The translations under genes and the position numbers were made by a program. Source: an uncultured Senegalimassilia sp. (lineage in GTDB: Bacteria > Actinomycetota > Coriobacteriia > Coriobacteriales > Eggerthellaceae). From it: a stretch of DNA of 26,591 nt. Every line of letters starts with the position of its first letter. Within the stretch, counting starts at the first letter, position 1. Shown in pieces: positions 16,801-23,233 of the stretch. A model generated the notes under the pieces. That model searched no databases. It was given only the letters and a program-made list of their open reading frames with translations, and was not told where the DNA came from. The DNA lies in NCBI RefSeq assembly GCF_934632265.1, contig NZ_CAKTYH010000014.1, forward strand, positions 1 to 26,591. Reading direction: 5' to 3'.

Positions 16801-19800
16801 GTACTTCTTGCCTGGGTCGTCGGCGCGCGCCGAAGGCACCGCCGTGAACGTGAGGATGTCGCCATCGGCGGCCCTGACCACGCCGCCCTCCACGGGCACG
16901 CCGTCGCAGAGCACCTGCGCGCCCTCGTCGGGGTCGGCGCCCACCACGATGGTGCGGTCGGCCTTGCGGAACTTCGCCACCAGGTGCCTGTCGAGCTCGG
17001 CGGTGAACACGTAGACGGGAGATTTCGAAACCTCGATGCCGTCCTGGAACCAGCCGACGAACGCGTAGCCCTCGCCTTCCGTGGCGATGACCTTCGCCTC
17101 CTGGCCCTGCCGCGGCGTCTGCACGTCGGGCGTGGCGTTGCAGCCGGTGGGGATGCCGGCGTCGACGCCCGTCACCTCGGCGGACGTGGTGATGCGCACG
17201 TTGCGCTCGAACACCGCCGTCATGGCCACCACCTCGGGCGTGGCGTCGGTGATGCGGATCTGCATGCGCTGCGAGACGGAGCGCTCGACGCCGTTCTCCT
17301 TCCAGCACACGAAGCGGTATCCCGGATTGGGGATGGCCTCGAGCTCGGCGATGGTACCCTCGAAGTGGACGCCGCCGCCGCGCACGATGCCGCCCTCCGC
17401 GGGTTGGGCGGTGGTCAAGATCTCGACCGAATGGTCGCCGTGGGGCTTGTTCGGGTCGTTGTCGTGCTTATGGTGATCGAAGATGTCCTTGATCTCTTTG
17501 AGGACGTTCTTGCCGATCTGGGCCAGCTCTTCAATGGTCTCGGCGCCGGCGATGTCGATCATGGCCTGCGCGATGATGGGGTCCACAATCTCGCCCAGGC
17601 CGTACACGGCGGCCACGATCCCTACCGTGCCCAACACCGCAAGCAGGGCGATTTGGAGCGCTTCGAACGCCTCGAACTCATCTTCGGCCACGCGGAAATG
17701 CGCCACCAGCTCGGTATCGCCGGTCAAAAGGAACGTGTACGAGCCATCGGACGCCGCGGGGACCGTGTTGCCCAGCGCGTCGGTGGCGTAGTCGAACACG
17801 TAGCCCGGCTCGGGCACCGCGTTCACCGTCACCTGCTGGCCGACGCCGTACAGGCCCGAGGTCAGGAAGTAGCCCGGGGCGTTGCCGTCCTCGTCGGTGC
17901 CGGCGACACTGAGCACCACGCTCGCGGGAATCGCCGAGTACCAGGGCGTGAGCTCTACCTGCGCGGATTCGTTCGCGGGTTTCGCCACCTCGTACTCGCA
18001 GGTGGCCTGGTCGCTGATGGCCACGGAGTCGTCGCCATCAGCCGCGTACCAGCCCACGAACTGCGCGTTGTCGGGCGTCGCGGAAAGCTGGACGGTCTCG
18101 CCGACGTTGCGATAGCAGTTCGCCGCATCCACCTGCAGATGGGCGTACGACTCGGAATGATCGGTGGTTTGAGCAGGGTTGATGTGCACCCCCACTTCCT
18201 TCAGGGCAAACCGCGCCTGCAGCGCCACGTTGCCCGCCGGCGTGAACTCGTATACGGGAGATTCGCACACGCGCTCGCCCGTGGCGGCATCGAACCAGCC
18301 GGTGAAGGCCGTGTCGTCATCGAGCATACCCAGGGCCTTCGCGTCAAGCGTGACCGTTTGGCCGCCTTCCGAGGTTAGGTTGCCCGTCACCTGCGGGACC
18401 TCCACCCCTTCCATAAGCGTTCGGCCGCCCGTGTCGAGCGTCTGCTCGTAGCTCACCTCGCAGGAAATCGGCTCGAATGTAGCGGTGTAAAGCGGTGACC
18501 GCTTTACGAGCCCGTCCGTCTGATCGGCGCCTTCGGCAGTCACGACCAGCTTTTCCCCGCCTTCGATGGGCTCGCCGTCGCGCAACCAGCCCGAGAAGGC
18601 GAAGCCCGCATTCGGCGTTGCGGTAAGCGTGACCTGGGTTCCTTCCTCATACATGCCGGCACCGGAGACACTGCCCCGATCGGGCTGCGCCGTCGCGGCG
18701 CGCACGGCCACCCACGTCTGCGAGAAGTCGAACGCGAACCAACCGGTCACCTCGTCGAAGTCCTGGACGCGGTACGCGTACGACGCCTCGGTGGACAGCA
18801 GCTCGCCGCGATGCATCCAGCCCAGGAAGCGGCACCCCTGCGCCGGGATCGCCGAAAGCTCGACGGTCTGTCCCAGCTCGTAGGTGCCCGAGCCGCTCAC
18901 CGTGCCGAGCGCCAGGCCCGACGCGCTTTTCGCGGACACGTTGACCTGCCCGTACTCCACCAGCACGGCGACGGGCGTCTCGCCGACGACGGCTTCGTAT
19001 TCGATGGTGTCGCCGGGGCGGCTTCCCAGATAGTATCCGCCAAGCGAGCTCTCCCAGTGGTCGAAATGGTACTTCGCCGCATTGTATTCGCAGGTCAGCG
19101 TCACATGCTTGCCCGCATATGTCGTAAAGCTCGTCCCCATGTCGCGCCCGTCGACCACAACGCTCGCCCGCGCGCCGATGACCTGCCGCCCGTCGGCGCT
19201 GCCCAGGCGCACCTCGGGCGCCACCGTAGCCTTGTCGGCGAACACCGCCGTCAGCAGCGTGTCGCGCTCCACCTTGAACTCGTACCACTGGTCCTCGGAA
19301 AGGATGTTCCCTTCCTCGTCGGTCCAATAGGCGAACGTCCTGCCGGGCGTGGTGGCATTGGCCACCACTACGCAGGTTTCGCCGGGCTTGTACTGGCCCG
19401 CGCCGGTCGCGCTGTCCCCGGAGGAGCGCGCGCCGTCGTAGCGGATATCAACCGCTAAGTCGGTGTTGCCCCGCTCGCGCATGGGCTCGGCGGAGCACGC
19501 GTCCAGGTACACCACGTCATCGTCATAGGTCACGTGGATACGCTGCCCGTGGAAGCTTGAGCGGAACAGATACCCGTCATCGGGATACACCTCGATGAAC
19601 TGGGCAAACGCGCAGTTCTTCAAGTCCTCGTAATCGAACGAGTTCCTGCCGTAACCGTGGTTGAACGTGACCTTCATGCCGGCAAGGGAAACCTTATCAT
19701 CCTCGGCGTACTCCATGACGTCAGGGTCGCGCTCGATTCGAAGGTCCTTCAGGCACTCGGCAATGCTGACGGGGGTTGCGCCGTTGCAGCCGTCCCAATT

Positions 19801-20997
19801 CAGCTCAGGTAAACCCGACCGATACAGGTGGACCAAGTCCGGCGGCACCATCACCTGCATCCCACGCTTGGGGAACGTATCGACGTCGATGAACACCGCA
19901 TGGTTGCACCGGAAGTACGCAAAGTCCATGTTCGTGTTGGCGAACGCCCGGCTAGGCAGCCGCTCGATCTGCGAGTCGCCCGGCAAAACCAAACCACCGT
20001 CAAGGTTCGATCCGGAGAAGCACCCTACGCCCAGCTCGCGCACCATTGTGTTCGTCTCAAGGCCCGTCACGTGCAGGTTGGGGCAGTTGGCGAACGCCCA
20101 GTTGCCGACCGAGACGATCTGCTGGTTTTGCCCCAGGCCCGTGTCGGACAGGTTTTGACACCCTTCGTACGCGTCGACGGGGATGGACGCCAGCCCTTTC
20201 ACATTCCCCAAACCGGTGGACTCAAGGCCGCTTTTCATGAAGCAGGCTTCCCCCAAAGCGCCGATTTCGGCGGGCTTCTTAATGGAAAGGCTGGTCAACG
20301 AGGAGCAGCCGGCAAACGCCTGCGCGCCGATCGAGCCGATATGCATATCCGAGAAGCTGATGAAAGAGAGCTTCGCGCAGGCGGCGAAGGCGAAATCGCC
20401 TATGGAATCCAGACGGTCGTTCTCGAACCGCACCGACGTCAGGCTCGTCGAGCCCTCGCACAGGCCCTTGGGGATGTTGGCAACGTGATACTCGACGATG
20501 AGGTTCGTGACATCGCGCGCGGAGATGGCGTTGCGCTCGGGGTCGTCCTCGTCGACGGGCTTCGTCAGATCGCCCCGCTCATCGCAAGCGTACACATACC
20601 CGCTGGCCATAAGCTTGCCGAACGGGTACAGGACCCCCTGCTGCGCCGGCTCATCGTCGGCAGCGCGTTCTGCCGAGTCATTCGCCGCATCGGCAGCATC
20701 GCGCTGCGCCGAATCGCCTGCCGTCTCGGCGGCGTTGGAGCCCGTTTCACCATCTGCGGGAGAGGCAGCATCGCCGCCTTCGCCTGCACCTTCGCCCGCA
20801 CCCTCGCCAGCAGGCGATGCGGAATCGACCGAGCCCTCCAGCAACGCAGAACCCAGATCGCCAGCCAACGTGGAGGGGGACCCGCCCGCAACCGCGGTAT
20901 CCTCGCCTGCGCTGGCGGGGATGGGCGTGAACGAGACCACGAGCGCCACGGAAAGCAGCACTCGGAGAAGGGCATTGCAAATACCGACGCTCTTCAT
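10867..20997 (-). CDS. Giant secreted cell-wall protein with LRR_5 and divergent InlB B-repeats
   Basis: This 3376-residue surface protein has a Sec signal peptide (1-30, ending PIPASA before GEDTAV), an acidic Ala/Gly/Glu linker (31-120), BspA-type leucine-rich repeats (about 160-395, IGDFAFAACAKLSFI pattern), then about 24 divergent InlB B-repeats of 75-95 residues with GYxFxGWxxxG and xAxF ends, an Ig-like domain (DAGSYYCRI), a putative-Ig domain (LPEGLRLE...IAGTPESAG), four MBG-like domains, a Pro/Gly/Asp linker, a Ser/Asp-rich stalk, LGQTGD (3337-3342), a hydrophobic span and five arginines. It is probably an adhesin. The hydrophobic segment at 1113-1138 and the His-rich DHHKHDND at 1174-1181 are unusual. 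ATG is chosen because AAAGG lies before it; a GTG three codons earlier has none. The neighbour ppk2 is downstream. Confidence 0.93.
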   Translation of the reverse strand: MKSVGICNALLRVLLSVALVVSFTPIPASAGEDTAVAGGSPSTLAGDLGSALLEGSVDSASPAGEGAGEGAGEGGDAASPADGETGSNAAETAGDSAQRDAADAANDSAERAADDEPAQQGVLYPFGKLMASGYVYACDERGDLTKPVDEDDPERNAISARDVTNLIVEYHVANIPKGLCEGSTSLTSVRFENDRLDSIGDFAFAACAKLSFISFSDMHIGSIGAQAFAGCSSLTSLSIKKPAEIGALGEACFMKSGLESTGLGNVKGLASIPVDAYEGCQNLSDTGLGQNQQIVSVGNWAFANCPNLHVTGLETNTMVRELGVGCFSGSNLDGGLVLPGDSQIERLPSRAFANTNMDFAYFRCNHAVFIDVDTFPKRGMQVMVPPDLVHLYRSGLPELNWDGCNGATPVSIAECLKDLRIERDPDVMEYAEDDKVSLAGMKVTFNHGYGRNSFDYEDLKNCAFAQFIEVYPDDGYLFRSSFHGQRIHVTYDDDVVYLDACSAEPMRERGNTDLAVDIRYDGARSSGDSATGAGQYKPGETCVVVANATTPGRTFAYWTDEEGNILSEDQWYEFKVERDTLLTAVFADKATVAPEVRLGSADGRQVIGARASVVVDGRDMGTSFTTYAGKHVTLTCEYNAAKYHFDHWESSLGGYYLGSRPGDTIEYEAVVGETPVAVLVEYGQVNVSAKSASGLALGTVSGSGTYELGQTVELSAIPAQGCRFLGWMHRGELLSTEASYAYRVQDFDEVTGWFAFDFSQTWVAVRAATAQPDRGSVSGAGMYEEGTQVTLTATPNAGFAFSGWLRDGEPIEGGEKLVVTAEGADQTDGLVKRSPLYTATFEPISCEVSYEQTLDTGGRTLMEGVEVPQVTGNLTSEGGQTVTLDAKALGMLDDDTAFTGWFDAATGERVCESPVYEFTPAGNVALQARFALKEVGVHINPAQTTDHSESYAHLQVDAANCYRNVGETVQLSATPDNAQFVGWYAADGDDSVAISDQATCEYEVAKPANESAQVELTPWYSAIPASVVLSVAGTDEDGNAPGYFLTSGLYGVGQQVTVNAVPEPGYVFDYATDALGNTVPAASDGSYTFLLTGDTELVAHFRVAEDEFEAFEALQIALLAVLGTVGIVAAVYGLGEIVDPIIAQAMIDIAGAETIEELAQIGKNVLKEIKDIFDHHKHDNDPNKPHGDHSVEILTTAQPAEGGIVRGGGVHFEGTIAELEAIPNPGYRFVCWKENGVERSVSQRMQIRITDATPEVVAMTAVFERNVRITTSAEVTGVDAGIPTGCNATPDVQTPRQGQEAKVIATEGEGYAFVGWFQDGIEVSKSPVYVFTAELDRHLVAKFRKADRTIVVGADPDEGAQVLCDGVPVEGGVVRAADGDILTFTAVPSARADDPGKKYKLVEWRKTDDSGRTVIDRGDVCEYRVDGNGRVTAVMDGKDAHSVRAAADPIEGGTAVLKNGESVGEVLDVPEGESVTATAQPREGYLFDGWYISYGAADVAPTFASHDQTYTFAPVADCTVTARFQRLCKVSVVAEPVDQLAGKYTVTGDGYCESGKPVTLSVKLADDVRDKFTFKGWYLGDSGVPMGTDPDHLELTPEQDTVVRAVFVPKRYRISVETDSHLVERGTVEIEGHPGVDAVMVEYGSAVTIKAKPNEGFRFAHWKDGKRKKHPEQQLTVRVTEDQTYKAVFKGAEPEVVIAADTWLGGTVTCNGIEVTPTTDSFSLGQTLHLKAEPKTGYFFWGWYVNGIFTSLDMECDVVAKGLTAKSERCTVTAAFKPYEVVCLPVASPADGGSARASRVFTERGAEVALKAQAAPGYEFAGWYSAAGKLESFESEFTCRLMRSHVHVAHFEERSYEVSAAPAVADEDGNLVENRSAGWVEGAGTVGAGYSANLSAHALSGYTFEYWADAKGNVVSRDADYRFVPASDTKLSAVFAAKQFTVNVSAGEGYGSATGSGTYAAGEVACVSAIPAAGAHFIGWFSGGACLSTDATYRFPVSADIDLEAVFGMGSFTVSTIASPAEAGYVSGFGGFDEGQRTTLSATAKPGYTCDCWRDAQGAQVSGLPECTVTVTGDAAYTACFTRNSYGVALSSNVEGVGELSGEGVYEFGQVVHIQARQTDDRRFVGWQLVGADGSKTHFADDADTWFVLDDDLVEALDDGVLELEAQFADPYEVAVKATPVVKGKSTNRRCRVQGTGAYEAGETVTLNAVAGLGYRFVGWTSDREGYFVVSTDEVLSFEAKSDVMYYAQFEADGQVTITASQSSILRGKAFLTSGNGLTSATKTLDKGDPFVAVAIPWATYRFSHWIDDAGAILSYNAVYVGVAQQDMQLTAVFYDAGFDLQVDTYPASAGFSTVVPFTGDGYLTATWMATIPFPGWRFRYWIDERGAPVGFSPIIVRPAVANKTYTAYYVRDSWNVVAVDPRDGGHIDGSSENDEWGCAVVEKVENGSSCTLRAVPDKGYVFDGWYAIGKDGAAGSRPVSTDAAWTFTPEDDVTVTARFAEAPKHEVKASAINGTVDPASADVPQGGSASFTATPDDGCYLERATVADVRDGSIADSVELDIADYQGGSYRVTLNGVDAPQRLAFSFARAGQPVVKAQPQGASVHEGEAATLSVAADAAEEVLAHEEVSSGAAASHELGYQWFRVSDGGEGVALEGETSASLTFDHASAADAGSYYCRITQTYLGTVTSVDTDRAEVSIAKWDDLAFNACELPVATAHSEYVGVIKPATGGAEPYTYMVAPGSTLPEGLRLEVAEDGAVRIAGTPESAGVFGFDIVCSDSAGQTRTARFALTVAPKKVDISFAEANFVYNGEPQAPELEGVPAECADSVKLSFRGTGDTRYSGSTAPTDAGTYRVVARLAANGYVGRAVAEFAIAQKPVSFEITATDCVYDGNAHGVQVDAHGLGEQDYSVTYEGADGTVYGPTAEAPRDSGSYVATARVENPNLVGEQKASFTIAKAPQAITGPTSYSGVFGGPGIVLQNTAKTPVTFELVKDADGNAPVSLQGCYATINAAGTARVIARAAESRNYRAADDVELTLSIAPAQLLVAVDDAERMEGESNPAFTSSLVSRANTDGVEVRYSCDADEKSPAGDYIINASVDNPNFAATIVPGTLTVKAKPEPGPGPVDPDNPDPGPDPDNPEPGPNPDPDNPDPGPGPDPDNPEPGPGPEPGPDNPDNPEPGPGPEPDPDNPPAPGPGPNPGPDPVDPGKPDPGPGPGPSPDNPDGPDNPDNPDNPNGPNNPDNPNGPGKPDNPDKPDPSDPSKPGSDPDNPGPGSDNPGPGSDNPDDSNSGGSDSGSSDDSNGSGNPGDPSSDNPDDPNGSSSGPGFANASVAAALGQTGDAAAKTGAVATCVAALIAAAVAAFAAALAARRRRR
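11040..11640 (-). repeat. Pro/Gly/Asp/Asn low-complexity repeat DNA
   Basis: Within the giant gene, about 200 codons read as PDPGPGPDPDNPEPGPGP-like units, turning to DNPNGP and then Ser/Asp-rich units. The DNA itself is repetitive: TTGTCCGGG recurs, and a 21-bp unit encoding GSDNPGP is repeated exactly in tandem near 11142-11183. Such DNA is prone to slippage and to assembly error. The encoded stretch is an extended wall-spanning stalk. Confidence 0.85.
13232..19464 (-). repeat. Array of about 24 divergent InlB B-repeat units
   Basis: Residues about 512-2589 of the giant protein divide into about 24 units of beta-rich sequence sharing a first strand, GxGxYxxGxxVxLxAxPxxGYxFxGW, a strand pair, and a final AxF. 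Units differ strongly from each other (little DNA identity), so the array is old and not a recent slippage expansion. Unit 7 is followed by the hydrophobic insert at 17584-17661. Confidence 0.8.
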
Positions 20998-21050
20998 GGA
21001 AGGCACCTTTCAACTGCGTCTCCGACCTGCGGAACGCAAGGGAATGCATA

Positions 21051-21065
21051 CCTTATATTGTAAGG
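21051..21065. promoter_or_regulatory. Dyad over the probable -10 region of the giant gene
   Basis: CCTTA and TAAGG flank TATTG, a 15-bp dyad. On the minus strand it contains TACAAT, the best -10 box upstream of the giant gene, about 55-60 bases before the ATG. No good -35 box is seen, which would suit an activator-dependent promoter; the dyad could be an operator. Confidence 0.4.
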
Positions 21066-21244
21066 GATGGCAGGGCCCCACCACACGGGAATCCCGCCAC
21101 CGCCGAGCCGCCGCAGTGCCACCCGGCGGCACTTTCGCCATACGTGCCGCACACCGTCGAGCCGGTCGAGGCTTATCCCGCGGCCCTTGGGCGGAACTTG
21201 CGGTCCTCAACGCAATCGCACTCGCGGCCGCCCCTTCCCCGCTG

Positions 21245-21543
21245 CGAAACCGAAGACCCGGAAACCTTCGTCCCCACAAGCCAGTAGGCGAGTCGAATGC
21301 GTCCTTGTCGGTCTTCCCGGCAGGACGTTTTCGTCCCCATTGGTCTCGGGAAGAAGGTTTTCCGGCTTTCGCGTCTCAGAACGTGAGTTTTCCAAATGTT
21401 AGACGGCGCTCATATCCCGAGATTGTAACGACCGCATGCGATTTCGTACCAAACGATTGCATGCGATCCACTTGGCGGCACCCCTCGCCGAAAACCGCCT
21501 TCCCAAATTCGGAAAACTCGCATTTTCTGCCATGATTCGGCGA
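21245..21543. repeat. Nested inverted repeats in the giant-ppx intergenic region
   Basis: No gene is supported in this stretch. An outer imperfect pair CGGAAACCTTCGTCCCC (from 21259) faces a copy near 21347-21372. A second pair, 21377-21400 and 21502-21531, shares CAGAA...GAGTTTTCC inverted. Inside it GCATGCGAT is repeated at 21434-21442 and 21459-21467 and can fold. TCGCCGAA (21485-21492) is inverted at 21536-21543. The pattern is that of miniature inverted-repeat elements or stacked operators. Confidence 0.5.
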
Positions 21544-21575
21544 AAAGCTTCCGTCACCCTCCCATCCCCCGACGC

Positions 21576-21722
21576 GTGAGCAGGGGACGGTGAACAGGGG
21601 GACGGGTGAACAGGGGGACGGGTGAACAGGGGGACGGGTGAACAGGGGGACGGAGGTGCGTTCACAATCGATCTTCGCGCTTTCGACAACGTAACGCGAA
21701 CGCACCTCCGTCCCCTGTTCAC
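21576..21722. repeat. Family A palindrome with one arm amplified in tandem
   Basis: The left arm has been multiplied: a 14-base start (21576-21589), then four exact copies of the 16-mer GTGAACAGGGGGACGG (21590-21653), then the arm end AGGTGCGTTCAC. The right arm (21698-21722) is a normal single copy in inverted orientation after a 32-base spacer. Variation GTGCGTTC is shared by both arms. Confidence 0.85.
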
Positions 21723-21885
21723 GGGAACCCGGCCGCCGCCGAGCCCCTTCATCACCTTCCCCACCCCCCGAAAGCTGCAACGTTAAGGGAGCGTAAAATC
21801 TTCGCTCGGAAACCGTCAGCGCCGCCCGCGCACGTCAAGCGAAGGCCCACAACCTTTATCATGGGTAAGGCTCACTTCATGCCGA

Positions 21886-21992
21886 CGCAACACGGCAGCG
21901 TCATCGCAAAGCGGGACCTGCGCGCAACGCGGCAGCGTTATCGCAAACGCAACCGACGCAACGCGCCGGCATCATCGAAAGCGGGACCGGCG
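21886..21992 (+). repeat. Three tandem imperfect repeats in the ppx leader
   Basis: Units of 37, 34 and 36 bases (21886-21922, 21923-21956, 21957-21992) each begin CGCAAC and contain a GGCAGCGTCATCGCAAAGCG-like core; a fourth start (CGCAGCGCC) follows. They end about 30 bases before the ppx ATG, so they would be in its mRNA leader or cover its promoter. An ATG at 21861 opens a basic 74-codon frame through the repeats that overlaps the ppx start; it has no ribosome site and is not called a gene. Confidence 0.65.
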
Positions 21993-22021
21993 CGCAGCGC
22001 CATCGAGGAAGGAAAACGGCA

Positions 22022-22972
22022 ATGCCCACCTACGGCGTCATCGACCTGGGGTCGAACTCCATTCGCCTTGTCATCTACGAAGTGAAGGACGATCGTCGCA
22101 GCACCTATTCCAGCAAGGACTTCAAAAGCATCATCAACGACAAGGTGATGGCGGGCCTTGCCGCGTTCGTCGAGGACGGCGTGTTCACGCCCGACGGCGT
22201 GGACCGCGCCGTCAACGTGCTGAAAAGCCACATGAAGCGCGTGCGCTACTTCGGCTGCAAGCGCGTCGACGTGTTCGCAACCGCAGTGCTGCGCAACGCC
22301 GCGAACTGCACCGACGCCATCGCCCAGATCGAGCGCCGCTGCGGGCTGGCGGTCACGCTGCTCTCGGCGCGCGACGAGGCGCACCTCGGGTTCATCGGCG
22401 CGCGCTGCTCCACCCCGCTCGAGCGCGGCACGCTCGTCGACATCGGCGGCGGCTCCACCGAGCTCACCCGCGTCGAAGGCGGCGTCGACAGCGATGACGT
22501 GAGCTTGGGCCAGGGCTCGCTGTCGTCATTCGCGCGCTTCGTCCGCAACATCCTGCCCGCGCCCATCGAGATGGACACCATAGCCTGCGAGTTCCGCTGC
22601 AACCTGCGCAAGCTGCCCAGCCTCGAGCCCTACAAGGCCCCCACGCTCTACGGCGTGGGAGGATCCACGCGCGCGGCGGCCAAGCTGGTCCAACAGCTCA
22701 ACGAGTTGCAAACGCGCCCGCGCGAGGTCAAAGCCGAGCAGGTGCAGCAGATCCTCCGCGCTTGCCGCGAGAACCCCTCCGCCTTCGGCCATGCGGCGCT
22801 GAAGGCCTCCGCCGAACGCGTGCACACCATGGTGCCCGGCTGCGTCATCTTGGCGGAGCTGTTCCGCCACCTTGGCGCCGATAAGCTGGTGATTTGCAAG
22901 CACGGCGTGCGCGAGGGGTACCTGATCGAGCGCATGCTCGGAGCCGCGTCGGCACCCCCTCAAGCGGATTAA
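22022..22972 (+). CDS. ppx: Exopolyphosphatase / Ppx-GppA family phosphatase
   Basis: The family removes terminal phosphates from polyphosphate or the 5' phosphate of pppGpp. The 316-residue protein has the ASKHA two-lobe fold: phosphate-1 motif GVIDLGSNSIRLVIYEV at 5-21, TAVLRNAANCTDAI, the catalytic Glu region SARDEAHLGFIGA (Glu119), phosphate-2 motif LVDIGGGSTELTRV at 138-151, and SLGQGSLSSF. It lacks the C-terminal HD-like domain of long enzymes, like short actinobacterial Ppx proteins. GGAAGG lies 9 bases before the ATG. ppk1 follows on the same strand after 261 bases. Polyphosphate rather than pppGpp is favoured by the ppk1 and ppk2 neighbours. Confidence 0.9.
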   Translation: MPTYGVIDLGSNSIRLVIYEVKDDRRSTYSSKDFKSIINDKVMAGLAAFVEDGVFTPDGVDRAVNVLKSHMKRVRYFGCKRVDVFATAVLRNAANCTDAIAQIERRCGLAVTLLSARDEAHLGFIGARCSTPLERGTLVDIGGGSTELTRVEGGVDSDDVSLGQGSLSSFARFVRNILPAPIEMDTIACEFRCNLRKLPSLEPYKAPTLYGVGGSTRAAAKLVQQLNELQTRPREVKAEQVQQILRACRENPSAFGHAALKASAERVHTMVPGCVILAELFRHLGADKLVICKHGVREGYLIERMLGAASAPPQAD

Positions 22973-23233
22973 CCCCGCATGAAACCGAATCGTTACCTTT
23001 TTCACCCCATTATTTCCAGCCTGGTGGCGGATTCGGCCGGTCGCAGCATCAAAACAGAGTAAAATATGAGTTGAGGGGACGTGGTTGTTGGGGAACCGCG
23101 CCACCCCGGCGTCGCACGTTATGCAATCATCGATTCCACTTGGCCGCCCGCAAGCGGCCGCACGCACATCGAATCAACGAAGACGCATCGCCCGACGCAC
23201 GTTTCATCTATGACGTCGAGGGAAGGGAACGCC
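22973..23233. other. Intergenic region between ppx and ppk1
   Basis: No gene is seen. A 7-bp inverted pair CCGAATC (22984-22990) / GATTCGG (23028-23034) brackets a T-rich patch. TAAAAT at about 23060-23065 may be the -10 box of ppk1 but no good -35 box fits. The frame of ppk1 extends upstream to a GTG at 23081 without a ribosome site. Confidence 0.4.

Noticed and set aside
21207..21395. Minus-strand frame containing LPETNG, which resembles a sortase motif
   Set aside because: No signal peptide, hydrophobic span or ribosome site; lies in inverted-repeat DNA.
21576..21665. CRISPR array
   Set aside because: The 16-mers are directly adjacent with no spacers and no cas genes are nearby.
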